DNA from: Desulfovibrionaceae bacterium
Lineage (GTDB): Bacteria; Desulfobacterota; Desulfovibrionia; Desulfovibrionales; Desulfovibrionaceae
Assembly (NCBI GenBank): GCA_009782775.1
Contig: WRIL01000004.1
Location: 54,004-118,003, forward strand
Direction of reading: 5' to 3'
Length of the DNA: 64,000 bases
Below the pieces are notes generated by a model. That model ran no database searches. It was given only the letters and a program-made list of their open reading frames with translations, and was not told the DNA's origin. The translations under genes and the position numbers were made by a program. Shown piece by piece: positions 1 to 9,270 of the stretch. Numbering within the stretch: position 1 is the stretch's first letter; each line of letters starts with the position of its first letter.

Positions 1-944
1 GATCCCGAAACTACCGCCAGCCATTCTCCGTCCGGGCTGAAGACCAGTCCGCCTATTCTATAGCTCCTGTTCGCGATTGCTTTGCCTTCGGGCATTTCCC
101 AAAGATACAGTTCGAAAAACTCACGGGCGGCCAAAAAAGAACCGTCCGGGTTGAAGGCCAAAGAGGTGGGGGCAATCTCTTTGTCCGTCCAGCGAGCGAG
201 CAGTTCTCCCGAGGGCGCGGACCACAGGCTGACGCCCTTATGCTCGTCCTCGCCGCAAGCCAGAATCCGTCCGTCTTGGCTGAAAGCCAAGCTCATCACA
301 TAATCTCCAGCGGACTTCATTTCTTTCAGCAGTTGTCCGGAAGGCAGCTCCCAAAGCTTAATCGTGTTCCCAAAAGCTGCGGCCAGGAACTTGCCGCCCG
401 GGCTGACGGCCAGCAAAGACAGATGGTCAAACACTTCCTCCGGCTTCAGCGTTGTCTGGATTTCAGTAAACGGCTCCGACCGTATTTGTACCGTGCCGCC
501 ACTAAAGACTAAAAAGAGCAGCTTCCCATCCGGAGAAAAGAGCGCCGAAACCGGCTCTTCATCCGCAATCGTGTGCAGTAACTCACCCTCCGGCAGGGAC
601 CAGAGTTTAATCGTACAGTCGAAGCCGGAACCGGAAACCAGGAGCTTGCCGTCAGGATGGAAGGCCAGAGTTCTTACAGTTTCATAATGCGCCGCCAAGC
701 CATCGGCTATCTCCACTCGTACCGCCGGGATGGCGGATGGCCCTTCCTCCCCCCGCGCCTGACCGCTTGGAGCCAGCGCGGCCAAGGCTCCGGCCCCCAA
801 GGCCGAGGTCAGCAGGAAGCCCCGGCGGCCCATGCGGCAGGAAGGGTCAAGGCCATAGAGCCGGTGCAGTTCCGGCTCCTCACGGCGGCCGCCGGCATAA
901 ATTTTTTCCAGTTGAAACTCCGGTATCCGTGTCCGCCCGCTCAT
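1..944 (-). CDS. WD40-repeat protein with Tat-type signal (3' end outside window)
   Basis: The reverse strand reads without a stop from an ATG at 944 to the left edge, about 314 codons; the C-terminus is missing. The ATG follows an AAGGAG site by five bases. Residues 38-60 contain GRRGFLL followed by a hydrophobic stretch, which resembles a twin-arginine signal with a long cytoplasmic lead. After it come repeated blades with the pattern LAFHPDG / SPDGKLL / IKLWELPSG, typical of WD40 beta-propellers, so the protein is probably a periplasmic scaffold. It lies 61 bases behind the helicase gene on the same strand and probably shares its transcript. No catalytic domain is visible in the part present. 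Family is clear; function is unknown. Confidence 0.75.
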   Translation of the reverse strand, partial: MSGRTRIPEFQLEKIYAGGRREEPELHRLYGLDPSCRMGRRGFLLTSALGAGALAALAPSGQARGEEGPSAIPAVRVEIADGLAAHYETVRTLAFHPDGKLLVSGSGFDCTIKLWSLPEGELLHTIADEEPVSALFSPDGKLLFLVFSGGTVQIRSEPFTEIQTTLKPEEVFDHLSLLAVSPGGKFLAAAFGNTIKLWELPSGQLLKEMKSAGDYVMSLAFSQDGRILACGEDEHKGVSLWSAPSGELLARWTDKEIAPTSLAFNPDGSFLAAREFFELYLWEMPEGKAIANRSYRIGGLVFSPDGEWLAVVSG

Positions 945-1005
945 AGGCTCTCCTTGCCCGATTCCAGATCGGGGTCAGCGTCTCTTCGCCATATAAGGCC
1001 GCCGT

Positions 1006-2349
1006 TCAACTGTCTTCCCGCGCCTCCAGCAGCATCCCGAACAAAACCGCGGCCAGGATCAGGGGCTCGTTTTTGTCTTCCCGCCCTTCCAGCAAGGCTG
1101 AAAGCCTGAGAACATGCGGATGCAGGCGGGCGGAATTTTTCTCCGCCGCCTGTTCCGCCTCCAGCCGGACCCGGATTTCGTCCAGAACCCGGCTGAAACG
1201 GCTCTCTTCCACTTCCCGGCGTTTGGGCAAGCGTCCCTTGCTGATGCCCGCGCCGTAAAGCCTCGCGAAGGAACGCAGGGCCGGCATTTCACGCGGAGTG
1301 ACCAGGCTCAGGGCCAGACCAGGCCGCCCGGCCCGGCCGGTGCGCCCGATGCGGTGGATATAGGTTTCGGCCTCCGCGGGCAAATCATAGTTGATCACCG
1401 CCTCCACTCTATCCAGGTCCAGACCGCGGGCCGCCAGATCCGTGGCCACCAAAAAACCGGCGTTCCCCTTGCGAAAACCCCGCATTACCCGATCGCGCCT
1501 GGCCTGGAGCAAATCTCCGTGCAGGGCTTCGGCTCGGAAGCCCCTGGCCTGCAACAGGGCGGCCAGTTCATCCGCTCCCCGCCGGGTGGCGCAAAAGATG
1601 ATCCCCCGGCGCAGAGCGCGGCTGTCCAGAATCAGGCAGAGATCCTCAAATTTCCGGGATCGGCGAGTATCATAATAATACTGCTCCGTGCCCGCGCCGC
1701 TGAATTCCTCTGGATTCGCCCGGATGAGCTCCGCCTCCCGCAAATGAGCGCGGATCAGCCGCAGGATGGACGGAGGGAAGGTCGCGGAAAAACAGAGCTT
1801 CTGGCAGTCCTGCGGAGCGGCCCGGAGCACGCGCGCCAAGTCTTCACGAAAACCCAAATCCAGCATCTCGTCGGCCTCATCCAGAACCAATAGCGAAAGT
1901 TTTTCAAGGCTGAGAGTGCGGCGTTCCAGGTGATCCAGCACCCGACCCGGAGTTCCGACCACCACCAGGGAGCCCCTGGCCAAAACCCGGGTTTGCCTCT
2001 CCAGGGGCTGACCGCCGTAAACCGGCAGGATGCCCACCCCGTCAAGGCGGGAAGCCAGGGCGCGGAGGTCTTCGGCCACCTGGACGCACAATTCCCTGGT
2101 GGGACAAAGCACCAGGGCCTGAATCCTGCCGCACGGCAAGACCGGCGCGTCTTTGATCTTCTCCAGCAAGGGCAAACCGAAGGCCGCGGTTTTGCCTGAA
2201 CCGGCAGCGGCCTGGGCCGCCAGATCCACGCCTGCCAGAATGCGCGGCACGGCCAAACCCTGGATGGGCGTGGGCTCTTTAAAACCCAGGTCCTCCACCG
2301 CCCTGAGCAATTCATGGCATAAAGCCAGATTGGAAAAACTTTCAGACAC
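1006..2349 (-). CDS. DEAD-box ATP-dependent RNA helicase
   Basis: A complete two-lobe DEAD-box helicase of 447 residues. The Q motif GFKEPTPIQ is at 22-30, Walker A GSGKT at 50-54, PTREL at 83-87, TPGR at 133-136, DEAD at 157-160, SAT at 188-190, the motif V region ATDLAARGLD at 302-311 and motif VI HRIGRTGR at 332-339. It should unwind short RNA duplexes in the cytoplasm, for example in ribosome assembly or RNA decay. The C-terminal extension is short, without the long RGG or RNA-binding tail of DeaD or DbpA, so no specific gene symbol is given. It starts 7 bases after the stop of the upstream membrane-protein gene, which suggests one transcription unit. Confidence 0.93.
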   Translation of the reverse strand: MSESFSNLALCHELLRAVEDLGFKEPTPIQGLAVPRILAGVDLAAQAAAGSGKTAAFGLPLLEKIKDAPVLPCGRIQALVLCPTRELCVQVAEDLRALASRLDGVGILPVYGGQPLERQTRVLARGSLVVVGTPGRVLDHLERRTLSLEKLSLLVLDEADEMLDLGFREDLARVLRAAPQDCQKLCFSATFPPSILRLIRAHLREAELIRANPEEFSGAGTEQYYYDTRRSRKFEDLCLILDSRALRRGIIFCATRRGADELAALLQARGFRAEALHGDLLQARRDRVMRGFRKGNAGFLVATDLAARGLDLDRVEAVINYDLPAEAETYIHRIGRTGRAGRPGLALSLVTPREMPALRSFARLYGAGISKGRLPKRREVEESRFSRVLDEIRVRLEAEQAAEKNSARLHPHVLRLSALLEGREDKNEPLILAAVLFGMLLEAREDS

Positions 2350-2356
2350 GGCGCGC

Positions 2357-2902
2357 TCAGGCCAGGCGATCCGCCAGAAGGGCGGAAAGCCGGCGCATAA
2401 AGACCGTGAACTCCGCCTCCCGGATCAACGATCCGTCAGGCAACCGCAGGAAATAATCCCCGGACGCGCCTTCCAGGGAATCCGCGCCGGCAAAAAAACC
2501 CAGGTCAAAATCCCGGATATCCCATTCCAGGGTCAGGGTCTCCGTTTGCCCTTCCTGCCCTATTCCCTCGCCCCGCTCCCCGTATCCCTTGGGCACGATG
2601 GGAACCTCCAGCAGCGCCCGCCGTTCTTCATCGCGCAATCGCAGCCTGCCGCAGCCTTCGCCCGGCAGGGCGCGGATCATCTCCAGCACCCCCTCCACCA
2701 CCGGGCGCAGACGCGCGCGTTTGAGTTCCTCCAGGCGTTCCCTGGCCCTCCGGTTCCCTTCCTGAGTGGAACGCCGCAGGTTCAGCTCATCCAGCAACAT
2801 ATCCGCCGGCGTCCGGCGCTCATGCCTGCGCCGTTGAAAATTCAACACCAGCCAGCCCAAGGCCAGCAGCACCAGAAGACCCGAAATCAAACCTACATGC
2901 AT
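2357..2902 (-). CDS. Single-pass membrane protein, function unknown
   Basis: The ATG at 2902 is preferred because GGAG lies six bases upstream and the protein then begins directly with a transmembrane helix (about residues 3-21); a start 51 bases further upstream has no such site. The helix is followed by a basic stretch (QRRRHERR) and a charged soluble domain of about 155 residues, so the topology is N-terminal anchor with a cytoplasmic body. I do not recognise the family. It is the first gene of a minus-strand set with the helicase and the WD40 protein and is divergent from the NlpC/P60 gene. Confidence 0.7.
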   Translation of the reverse strand: MHVGLISGLLVLLALGWLVLNFQRRRHERRTPADMLLDELNLRRSTQEGNRRARERLEELKRARLRPVVEGVLEMIRALPGEGCGRLRLRDEERRALLEVPIVPKGYGERGEGIGQEGQTETLTLEWDIRDFDLGFFAGADSLEGASGDYFLRLPDGSLIREAEFTVFMRRLSALLADRLA

Positions 2903-3040
2903 AAGATTCTCCAGACCGCCAGGATAATAATTTTGCCCGGTCCCCACAAGCAAATCTTTGCCGGGTTAAGTTGTCGCCAGGATCGCCGATATGTTTCTGC
3001 GGAATCCACCATCTTGTATATACCTGAAGGTTTTTGTATC

Positions 3041-3790
3041 ATGTGGAAAAGAAATATGCTTCGCGCCGCAGTAAACACCACAGGCCCAGGAGGACATCGC
3101 AAGGGAAAACCCGCCTGGGACACGGGACTGGCCTTCAGACGGGGTTTTTCAGGCCTCGGCCTTTTGTATGCAATGCTATTTCTGGGTTCCTGCCTGTTAT
3201 TCCTGGTGTCCTGCGGCCTCGAAGTCGGCACGGGCAGCTATATCAGCGCGAGGAACAATGCCGCCAACAGCGACCCTTCCTTCAAAATGACGGCCAACAG
3301 CGCGCCCGCCGCCAGGGCGCTGCCTGCTTCAATACGGCAGGAAAGCCTTGGGACCGCCCTCAAAGGACCGGCCTACGCCGTGCCGGGAGGAAACAGATAC
3401 TCTCAGGATACCCGGCAAGCCACCGGCAACGGCGGCGGCATTGTCTCCACCGCCCGATCCCAGACCGGCGTGCCCTATCGCCTTGGCGGAACCACCCCCC
3501 AGAAGGGGTTTGACTGTTCCGGGCTGGTTTACTGGGTTTACAAACAGTACGGCATTTCCGTGCCGCGCCTGGCCAAGGCCCAGGCCTCTTCCGGACGGCA
3601 GGTAAACTCCGCTGACCTGAAACCTGGTGATATCGTGGCCTTTCGCATCAACGGGGCCTATCATACCGGCATTTATTCCGGCAACGGCAACTTCATCCAC
3701 AGCCCAAGAACCGGCAGCCGGGTGCGGGAAGAAAACCTGCGCAACGGCTACTGGAGCAAGCGTTTTATCGGCGGACGCAGGATGATCTGA
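3041..3790 (+). CDS. NlpC/P60-family peptidoglycan hydrolase, lipoprotein
   Basis: A protein of 249 residues with a hydrophobic N-terminal segment (about 40-57) ending in the lipobox LVSC (Cys58), so a lipoprotein is expected. Residues about 133-245 form an NlpC/P60 domain: the catalytic Cys159 lies in FDCSGLV, His208 in YHTGIY and His220 in NFIHSP. The family cleaves peptide bonds in peptidoglycan stems. Open reading continues upstream of 3041, but that part overlaps the divergent gene and has no family content. The choice between ATG 3041 and ATG 3056 is uncertain; both keep the lipobox. It stands alone, divergent from the membrane-protein/helicase set. Confidence 0.88.
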   Translation: MWKRNMLRAAVNTTGPGGHRKGKPAWDTGLAFRRGFSGLGLLYAMLFLGSCLLFLVSCGLEVGTGSYISARNNAANSDPSFKMTANSAPAARALPASIRQESLGTALKGPAYAVPGGNRYSQDTRQATGNGGGIVSTARSQTGVPYRLGGTTPQKGFDCSGLVYWVYKQYGISVPRLAKAQASSGRQVNSADLKPGDIVAFRINGAYHTGIYSGNGNFIHSPRTGSRVREENLRNGYWSKRFIGGRRMI

Positions 3791-3867
3791 AATAGCGCCC
3801 GCGCTCATTTTCACCATCGGCCGCCTCCCCACGCGGGCGACTTTTGCTTATTCCCCCTGCCGCCAGA

Positions 3868-3891
3868 CCGCCTCCCGCCGGGAGACGGCGG
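3868..3891. other. GC-rich hairpin between NlpC/P60 and cyclophilin genes
   Basis: CTCCC, GCC, GGGAG form a perfect inner stem-loop (3872-3884) extended by CCGC/GCGG with a small bulge. No T-run follows, so it is more likely an mRNA 3'-end stabiliser or a factor-dependent stop than an intrinsic terminator. Confidence 0.35.
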
Positions 3892-3981
3892 AAGTGATCG
3901 CTGTACCTCCTGACAAAGATATGTTATCTTAAAAACGATACCCGCCGGAAACATAATATCCCTATGTTGAAGGAGACATAC

Positions 3982-4578
3982 ATGCCCAATCTGCTTTTAT
4001 CCATCTTCCTGCTTTCAGGCGTCCTGACCATGAGCCTGGCCTGCCCGGTCCCTCTCATGGCCGCCGGGGCGACCCTGGTAAAACTGGAAACCAATATGGG
4101 GGATATCATCATTGAACTGAATGAGGAAAAAGCCCCTGGAACCTGTGCCAACTTTCTGCAATATGCGCGTGAAGGCGCTTACGATGGAACCATTTTCCAC
4201 CGGGTGATCAACGACTTTATGATCCAGGGCGGCGGCTTTGACTGGAACATGCAGGAGAAGCCCAGCCGCAAATCTATTGCCAATGAGGCGGACAACGGCC
4301 TGAAAAACGAAATCTACACCGTGGCCATGGCCCGCACCAATGACCCGCACTCGGCCACCAGCCAGTTTTTCATCAACGTGAAAGACAACACTTTTCTGAA
4401 CCATCGGAGCAAGACCGTCCAGGGCTGGGGCTACTGCGTCTTCGGCAAAGTGGTTCAGGGCATGGATGTGGTGGACAAGATCAAAGCCGTGCCCACCGTC
4501 ACTAGGCGCCCCCATGAAAACGTCCCCAGCCTTCCGGTGACTATCAACAAGGCAACGGTGTTGGACCCCCGGACATAA
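3982..4578 (+). CDS. Exported cyclophilin-type peptidyl-prolyl isomerase
   Basis: The start at 3982 has AAGGAGA about seven bases upstream; an ATG 18 bases earlier would contain this site. The protein has 198 residues: a signal peptide of about 30, then a full cyclophilin domain with FHRVINDFMIQGG, the catalytic arginine in that motif, SATSQFFINV and YCVFGKVVQGMDVVDKI. It should catalyse proline cis-trans isomerisation in the periplasm, as PpiA does. The upstream SLACPV segment could be read as a lipobox, so membrane attachment is possible. The next gene begins 44 bases downstream on the same strand. Confidence 0.9.
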   Translation: MPNLLLSIFLLSGVLTMSLACPVPLMAAGATLVKLETNMGDIIIELNEEKAPGTCANFLQYAREGAYDGTIFHRVINDFMIQGGGFDWNMQEKPSRKSIANEADNGLKNEIYTVAMARTNDPHSATSQFFINVKDNTFLNHRSKTVQGWGYCVFGKVVQGMDVVDKIKAVPTVTRRPHENVPSLPVTINKATVLDPRT

Positions 4579-4622
4579 ACCGCTATGAAAGCAAAAACCG
4601 GCTCCGCCGTGGGAGGAAAAAC

Positions 4623-5762
4623 ATGGTAAAGGCGAACACCGCAAGCCAGGTCTATTTTGCCGGGATGCGGGCCGGCAAGGAAGGGGACAGCAAGATTAAA
4701 AAAATTGAGCGTCTTTTCGCGGCGGCCGGCTTTGACCGGCTCTTCGCCCCGGAAGACCTCTGCGCCGTAAAAATGCACTTCGGAGAACGGGGCAATGACT
4801 CTTTCCTGCAGCCGGTCTTTGTGCGCGCGGTAACGCGCTTGATCAAAAAAACCGGCGCCAGGCCCTTTCTTACCGATACCAATACCCTGTACCGGGGCGA
4901 ACGGCATAACGCCGTGGCCCATACCCTGCTGGCCCTGGAGCATGGTTTTTCCTACGCCACGGTGGAAGCGCCGGTCATTATCGCCGACGGGCTTCGCGGG
5001 CATTGCTTCACCGAGGTGCCGGTGAAGCTCAAGCATTTCCAGAAGCTGTACCTGGCGAACGCCATTGTGCAGGCCGATGGCATGGTGCTGCTCTCGCATT
5101 TCAAAGGGCATGTCCTGGCCGGGTTCGGCGGGGCCTTAAAAAACCTGGCCATGGGCTGCGCTCCGGCCAGGGGTAAAAAAGAGCAACACCAGGCCAATTT
5201 CCTGGTCACTCCCGAAAAATGCACTGCCTGCGGACAGTGCATGGCCCATTGTCCGGAAAAAGCCATTGTCTGGGCCAAGAACCCGGCGGGGGCGAAAAAG
5301 CATGCCGCAATAGAGTCCCAACCCTGCATCGGTTGCGGCGAATGCATGGCCATGTGCAAGTTCGAGGCCATTAACCTGGATTTTACCTCCGAGCGCCTGG
5401 CCTTCACCGAAAGGATGATCGAGTACGCCTACGGAGCTGCCGGACTGCATCCTCAAAAAACCGCCTATATCAATTTTCTGCTCAATATCACCCCGGACTG
5501 TGACTGCATACCCTGGAGCGATGCCCCGCTGGTGCCGGATATAGGTATCCTGGCCTCCCGCGACCCGGTGGCCCTGGACAAGGCCTGCTACGACCTGGTC
5601 AATGCCCAGGTGGGCTTTGCGGATTCCCAGTTGCGTTGCAACCACGCCGCCGGAGAAGACAAGTTCAAGGGATCGTATTCCAAGAGCATCGGCGAGGTGC
5701 AGTTCCAATATGCCGAAAACCTCGGCCTGGGGCGAACGGCTTACGAGCTGATCCAGGTCTGA
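4623..5762 (+). CDS. DUF362 protein with two [4Fe-4S] ferredoxin motifs
   Basis: 379 residues. The N-terminal 190 residues match the DUF362 pattern (VKMHFGERGN, DTNTLYRGER, HFKGHVLAGFGGALKN, a recognisable core of this family). Then come two ferredoxin clusters: Cys200, 203, 206, 210 in CTACGQCMAHC and Cys235, 238, 241, 245 in CIGCGECMAMC. A C-terminal part of about 125 residues resumes DUF362 sequence. Such proteins are common in anaerobes and are thought to transfer electrons; the substrate is unknown. GGAGG precedes the ATG. The DUF721 gene follows after 3 bases, so the two are probably cotranscribed. Confidence 0.88.
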   Translation: MVKANTASQVYFAGMRAGKEGDSKIKKIERLFAAAGFDRLFAPEDLCAVKMHFGERGNDSFLQPVFVRAVTRLIKKTGARPFLTDTNTLYRGERHNAVAHTLLALEHGFSYATVEAPVIIADGLRGHCFTEVPVKLKHFQKLYLANAIVQADGMVLLSHFKGHVLAGFGGALKNLAMGCAPARGKKEQHQANFLVTPEKCTACGQCMAHCPEKAIVWAKNPAGAKKHAAIESQPCIGCGECMAMCKFEAINLDFTSERLAFTERMIEYAYGAAGLHPQKTAYINFLLNITPDCDCIPWSDAPLVPDIGILASRDPVALDKACYDLVNAQVGFADSQLRCNHAAGEDKFKGSYSKSIGEVQFQYAENLGLGRTAYELIQV

Positions 5763-5765
5763 GGC

Positions 5766-6113
5766 ATGGAACGGCGGCGCGGCAAGGGCAGCACCGGGGC
5801 CCACGGAGTGGATTTTCAGGAGGCCCTGCGGCGCTTCCTGGCCTCACGCCAGGATGGGGCGAACTTTCATCTGGTCAGCCTGTGGCGAGCCTGGCCCAGG
5901 ATCCTGGGGGAAGAACTCGCCGCCCTGGCCCTCCCCCTGGGGGCCCAGGAGCGCGTCCTGTTGGTGGGAGCGGAGGATAACCCCTCGCTTAGCGAGCTGA
6001 GTTTCCAGGTCCCTTTTATCCTGAAACAGACCAACGCCTTCCTGCGCCAGGATTATTTCACCGGGGTCAAACTGGAACTTCTGCAAGGACGGCGGCCGCT
6101 GGGGAGGCCATGA
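5766..6113 (+). CDS. DUF721 (DciA-like) protein
   Basis: 115 residues with the DUF721 pattern: LWRAWPRILGEELA, followed by a strand-rich part with a serine-leucine stretch (NPSLSELSFQ) and a helix (ILKQTNAFL). DUF721 includes DciA, which helps load the replicative helicase DnaB, but many members are unassigned and this one is short, so no symbol is given. It sits between the DUF362 gene and the hybrid kinase gene, with tight spacing on both sides. Confidence 0.7.
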   Translation: MERRRGKGSTGAHGVDFQEALRRFLASRQDGANFHLVSLWRAWPRILGEELAALALPLGAQERVLLVGAEDNPSLSELSFQVPFILKQTNAFLRQDYFTGVKLELLQGRRPLGRP

Positions 6114-6134
6114 TCCGGAACCTCCTGAAATGAT

Positions 6135-9100
6135 ATGAACATTGGCAAAAAAACCATCACCCACAAACTCCTGGCGGCCGTTTCGGCGGTGATCGTCTCC
6201 TTGGCCTTCATCCTGGGGATAGTGACCATTTATTTCATGGATTCGCTCACCGACTCCGTAATGCTGAAGATGCTGCAGCCCCTGAGCCAAACCGCAGCGC
6301 AGAACGTGGAAAGCAACCTGCGCGCCATGTCCAGCCACTTCTTTTTGTTGCGGGACAACGGCATCCTCAGTTCTCCCAGGGCCGATTCCGTGGCCAAGGG
6401 CAATGTCCTGCAACATGCCGTCGATGGTCTAGATCTTGTATGGCTGGGACTGTACGAAGCCAACGGCGCCCTGACGGCGGGGACAGAGAACTGCCCGCGG
6501 AGCATCGTCGGCCGCGATCTTTACCTACGGATGCTGGAAACGCGCGATCTGCTGATCGAAGACAGCTCCGTAGGCGAAAACGGCCTGGAAATAGTCATGG
6601 GACTGCCCATGGCCCTGGAGGGACGGAGAACGGGCCAAATTCTCGCCGGCGCTTACCGGTACGAAACCCTGGGCGACCTCCTGGACAACACCCACATCGG
6701 CAACGGCGCGGCCCTCATTATCAATAACGAGACCGGCGCGCTCATCGTTCACGAGGAACCGGGCAGAATCTCCGGCCGGGATGGAGTGGCCGATATTCTG
6801 GGAGCCGACCTCGCGCCGCATCTGGAACAGGGCAAGTCCGGGACGCTGACCCTCAAAACCCCGAAAGGGCTGACCTATGTCAGCTTTTCCCCCATCCAGG
6901 GAACCAGTTGGTCCGTGATCATCCAGGCCCTGCGCGGCGACTTCATGGACGCGACCAGGCAGGCTATCCTGACCGATATTATAATCACCATCCTGACCCT
7001 GGCATTTTTTATCTTTGTCCTGCACCTGAGCATCCGCCGGATTCTCCACCTTCCCCTGCGGACGATCGCCAGAAACGCCCATTTCCTGGCCCTGGGCCAA
7101 TTTGAAGACCGCCCCGGGCACGTCGCCCACGGCGAAGACGAGATCGGCCAGCTGGGCGCGGCCTTTCTGAGCATGGCCGACTCCATGCACCTCCTGATCA
7201 AAGACATCTTCGCCCTGACCCAGGCCGTGAGCTCGGGATATCTGGGAGAGAGGGCGGCTCTCTCCGCCTACCAGGGGGACTACGCGCGGATCATCTCCGG
7301 CATCAACGACACCTTGGATATCATCTGCTCCCACCTGGATCTCATGCCCAGCGCCATAATCCTGTTTAATGGAAAGCAAGAAACCATCTACCGCAACCTG
7401 TCCATGCGCCGGGTAAACCTTCTGCACCCATGCCTGGGAGAAAACTCCGCCTCTCTCCTGGGGCGCATCCTGGGCTCGGGGATGGATGTTCCCCTGCCCC
7501 CGGATGCCGCCTCCCTCTTCGAGCCGGAACTCGAAGGCGATGATTCCTACCACGCTGAAATCACCCTGCCGGACCTGGGCGGCGAAATCTTCAACTACAG
7601 CCTGAGTCTGAAACGCATGCACGGAGAAGAAGTCTGCGTCATGCTCATTCTCAACGATGTCACCCTGCTGGCCCGGGCCAAAAATGACGCTTACGCGGCC
7701 AGCCAGGCCAAGGGCGATTTCCTTTCCCGCATGAGCCATGAAATACGCACTCCCATGAACGCGATCATCGGCATGACCGCCATCGGCAGGAATTCACACG
7801 AAATCGAACGCAAGGAATATTGCCTGGGCAAGATCAATGAAGCCTCCACCCACCTTTTGGGGGTGATCAACGATGTCCTGGATATGTCCAAGATCGAGGC
7901 CGACAAATTCGAGCTCTCGCCCAGCGAATTTGTCTTCGAGGATATGATCCGGCGGGTCAGCAACGTGATCAGTTTCCGGGTAGAGGAAAAAAAACAAAAG
8001 CTGTCCATACGGCTGGCTCAGGATATCCCCCACAGCATCGTGGCCGATGAGCAGCGTCTGGCCCAGGTCATCACCAACCTCCTGTCAAATGCCGCGAAAT
8101 TCACCCCGGAAAACGGCCTGATCACCCTCACAGGGGGAAAAGTCGAACAGGCCGGCCAGACATGCACCCTGCGGCTGGAGGTAAAAGACACCGGCATCGG
8201 CATATCCCCGGATCAGCAAGCCAAGCTCTTCCACTCCTTCGGGCAGGCCGACGCCAGCATCTCACGCAAATTCGGCGGCACCGGGCTGGGACTGGTCATT
8301 TCCAAACGCATTATTGAAATGATGGATGGCCGGATCTGGGTTGAGTCCGAATTGGGGCAAGGGGCTTCCTTTATCTTTGAAATAAATGCCGTTCTGGGCT
8401 CCCAAAGTCCTCCGGACTATTCCTCCTCCCTGGACTGGAAGAACCTGCGAATCCTGGCGGTGAACGGTTGCCCCGAGAGCCTCTCGTTATTCAAAAACAC
8501 CCTTGAGCCCACGGGCGCCCTCTGCGAACTGGCCGAAAGCGGCGCGGAGGCCCTTAAGCTGCTGGCCGAGCCGCAGGACAGGCACTATGACCTGATTTTC
8601 ATTGATCTGCACATGCCGGGAATGGACGGGCTGGAATTGGGGAAAAGCATCCGGGCCGCGGCTTGCTTTTCCAGGCTGGTTCTGTGCGCGGGAGTGGATT
8701 GGGGAAATATCGAAGACAAGGCGCGGACGGCTGGAGTGGAACACTTTCTGCAGACCCCTGTTCTGGCCTCCAGCCTGCTGGAATGCGTCATTGAATGTAT
8801 GAGCATGGGCGCAGGGCAGGGGCGGGACCAGGCAGGCGAACCCCCTTCCGATGATAATATATTTGCCGGCAAACGAGTACTCATGGCCGAAGATGTGGAC
8901 ATCAACCGCGAAATCGCCCAAGGGCTTCTGGAACATACCGGAATCGCCCTCACCTTTGCCGTGGACGGCCTGGAAGCCGTGAAGATCTTCTCCGCCGAGC
9001 CCGCATCCCATGACCTTATCCTCATGGATGTCCACATGCCGGAAATGGACGGCTATGAAGCCACCCGGCGCATCCGCGCCTCCAACCTGCCAGGGGCGGC

Positions 9101-9242
9101 GGATATCCCCATCTTGGCCATGACCGCCAGCGTCTTTCGGGAAGATGTGGAGCGCTGCCTGAAGGCCGGCATGAACGGGCATCTGGGCAAACCCATTGAC
9201 ACGGATGAAATGATTGCCGCTCTGAAACGCTATTTGCTGTGA
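6135..9242 (+). CDS. Hybrid sensor histidine kinase with two receiver domains
   Basis: 1035 residues. A first membrane helix (about 10-35) and a second (about 275-300) bracket a periplasmic sensor of roughly 240 residues with Cache-like features. A HAMP segment and a PAS-like region follow. The HisKA domain carries the phosphorylated His535 in [10 protein letters not shown]; the ATPase domain shows [15 protein letters not shown] and FGGTGLGL. Receiver 1 keeps the acceptor Asp824 ([10 protein letters not shown]) but its N-terminal acidic pair is replaced by VNGCPES. Receiver 2 is canonical, with AEDVDIN and Asp965. It is expected to relay phosphate to an unlinked HPt protein; none lies nearby. 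No clear ribosome site precedes the ATG. Confidence 0.92.
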   Translation: MNIGKKTITHKLLAAVSAVIVSLAFILGIVTIYFMDSLTDSVMLKMLQPLSQTAAQNVESNLRAMSSHFFLLRDNGILSSPRADSVAKGNVLQHAVDGLDLVWLGLYEANGALTAGTENCPRSIVGRDLYLRMLETRDLLIEDSSVGENGLEIVMGLPMALEGRRTGQILAGAYRYETLGDLLDNTHIGNGAALIINNETGALIVHEEPGRISGRDGVADILGADLAPHLEQGKSGTLTLKTPKGLTYVSFSPIQGTSWSVIIQALRGDFMDATRQAILTDIIITILTLAFFIFVLHLSIRRILHLPLRTIARNAHFLALGQFEDRPGHVAHGEDEIGQLGAAFLSMADSMHLLIKDIFALTQAVSSGYLGERAALSAYQGDYARIISGINDTLDIICSHLDLMPSAIILFNGKQETIYRNLSMRRVNLLHPCLGENSASLLGRILGSGMDVPLPPDAASLFEPELEGDDSYHAEITLPDLGGEIFNYSLSLKRMHGEEVCVMLILNDVTLLARAKNDAYAASQAKGDFLSRMSHEIRTPMNAIIGMTAIGRNSHEIERKEYCLGKINEASTHLLGVINDVLDMSKIEADKFELSPSEFVFEDMIRRVSNVISFRVEEKKQKLSIRLAQDIPHSIVADEQRLAQVITNLLSNAAKFTPENGLITLTGGKVEQAGQTCTLRLEVKDTGIGISPDQQAKLFHSFGQADASISRKFGGTGLGLVISKRIIEMMDGRIWVESELGQGASFIFEINAVLGSQSPPDYSSSLDWKNLRILAVNGCPESLSLFKNTLEPTGALCELAESGAEALKLLAEPQDRHYDLIFIDLHMPGMDGLELGKSIRAAACFSRLVLCAGVDWGNIEDKARTAGVEHFLQTPVLASSLLECVIECMSMGAGQGRDQAGEPPSDDNIFAGKRVLMAEDVDINREIAQGLLEHTGIALTFAVDGLEAVKIFSAEPASHDLILMDVHMPEMDGYEATRRIRASNLPGAADIPILAMTASVFREDVERCLKAGMNGHLGKPIDTDEMIAALKRYLL

Positions 9243-9270
9243 ACGGCTTTCCCCCAGGAGAAACAACTAC

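Noticed and set aside
1114..1893. Long plus-strand frame inside the helicase gene
   Set aside because: It is a shadow of GC-rich minus-strand coding sequence with complete helicase motifs.
2153..3040. Long open frame upstream of the NlpC/P60 gene, giving a 545-residue protein
   Set aside because: It runs antisense through the membrane-protein gene and part of the helicase gene and has no domain content; the real product begins near 3041.
6525..7739. 404-codon minus-strand frame within the hybrid kinase gene
   Set aside because: No family features, no ribosome site, and it lies fully antisense to a gene with intact kinase domains.
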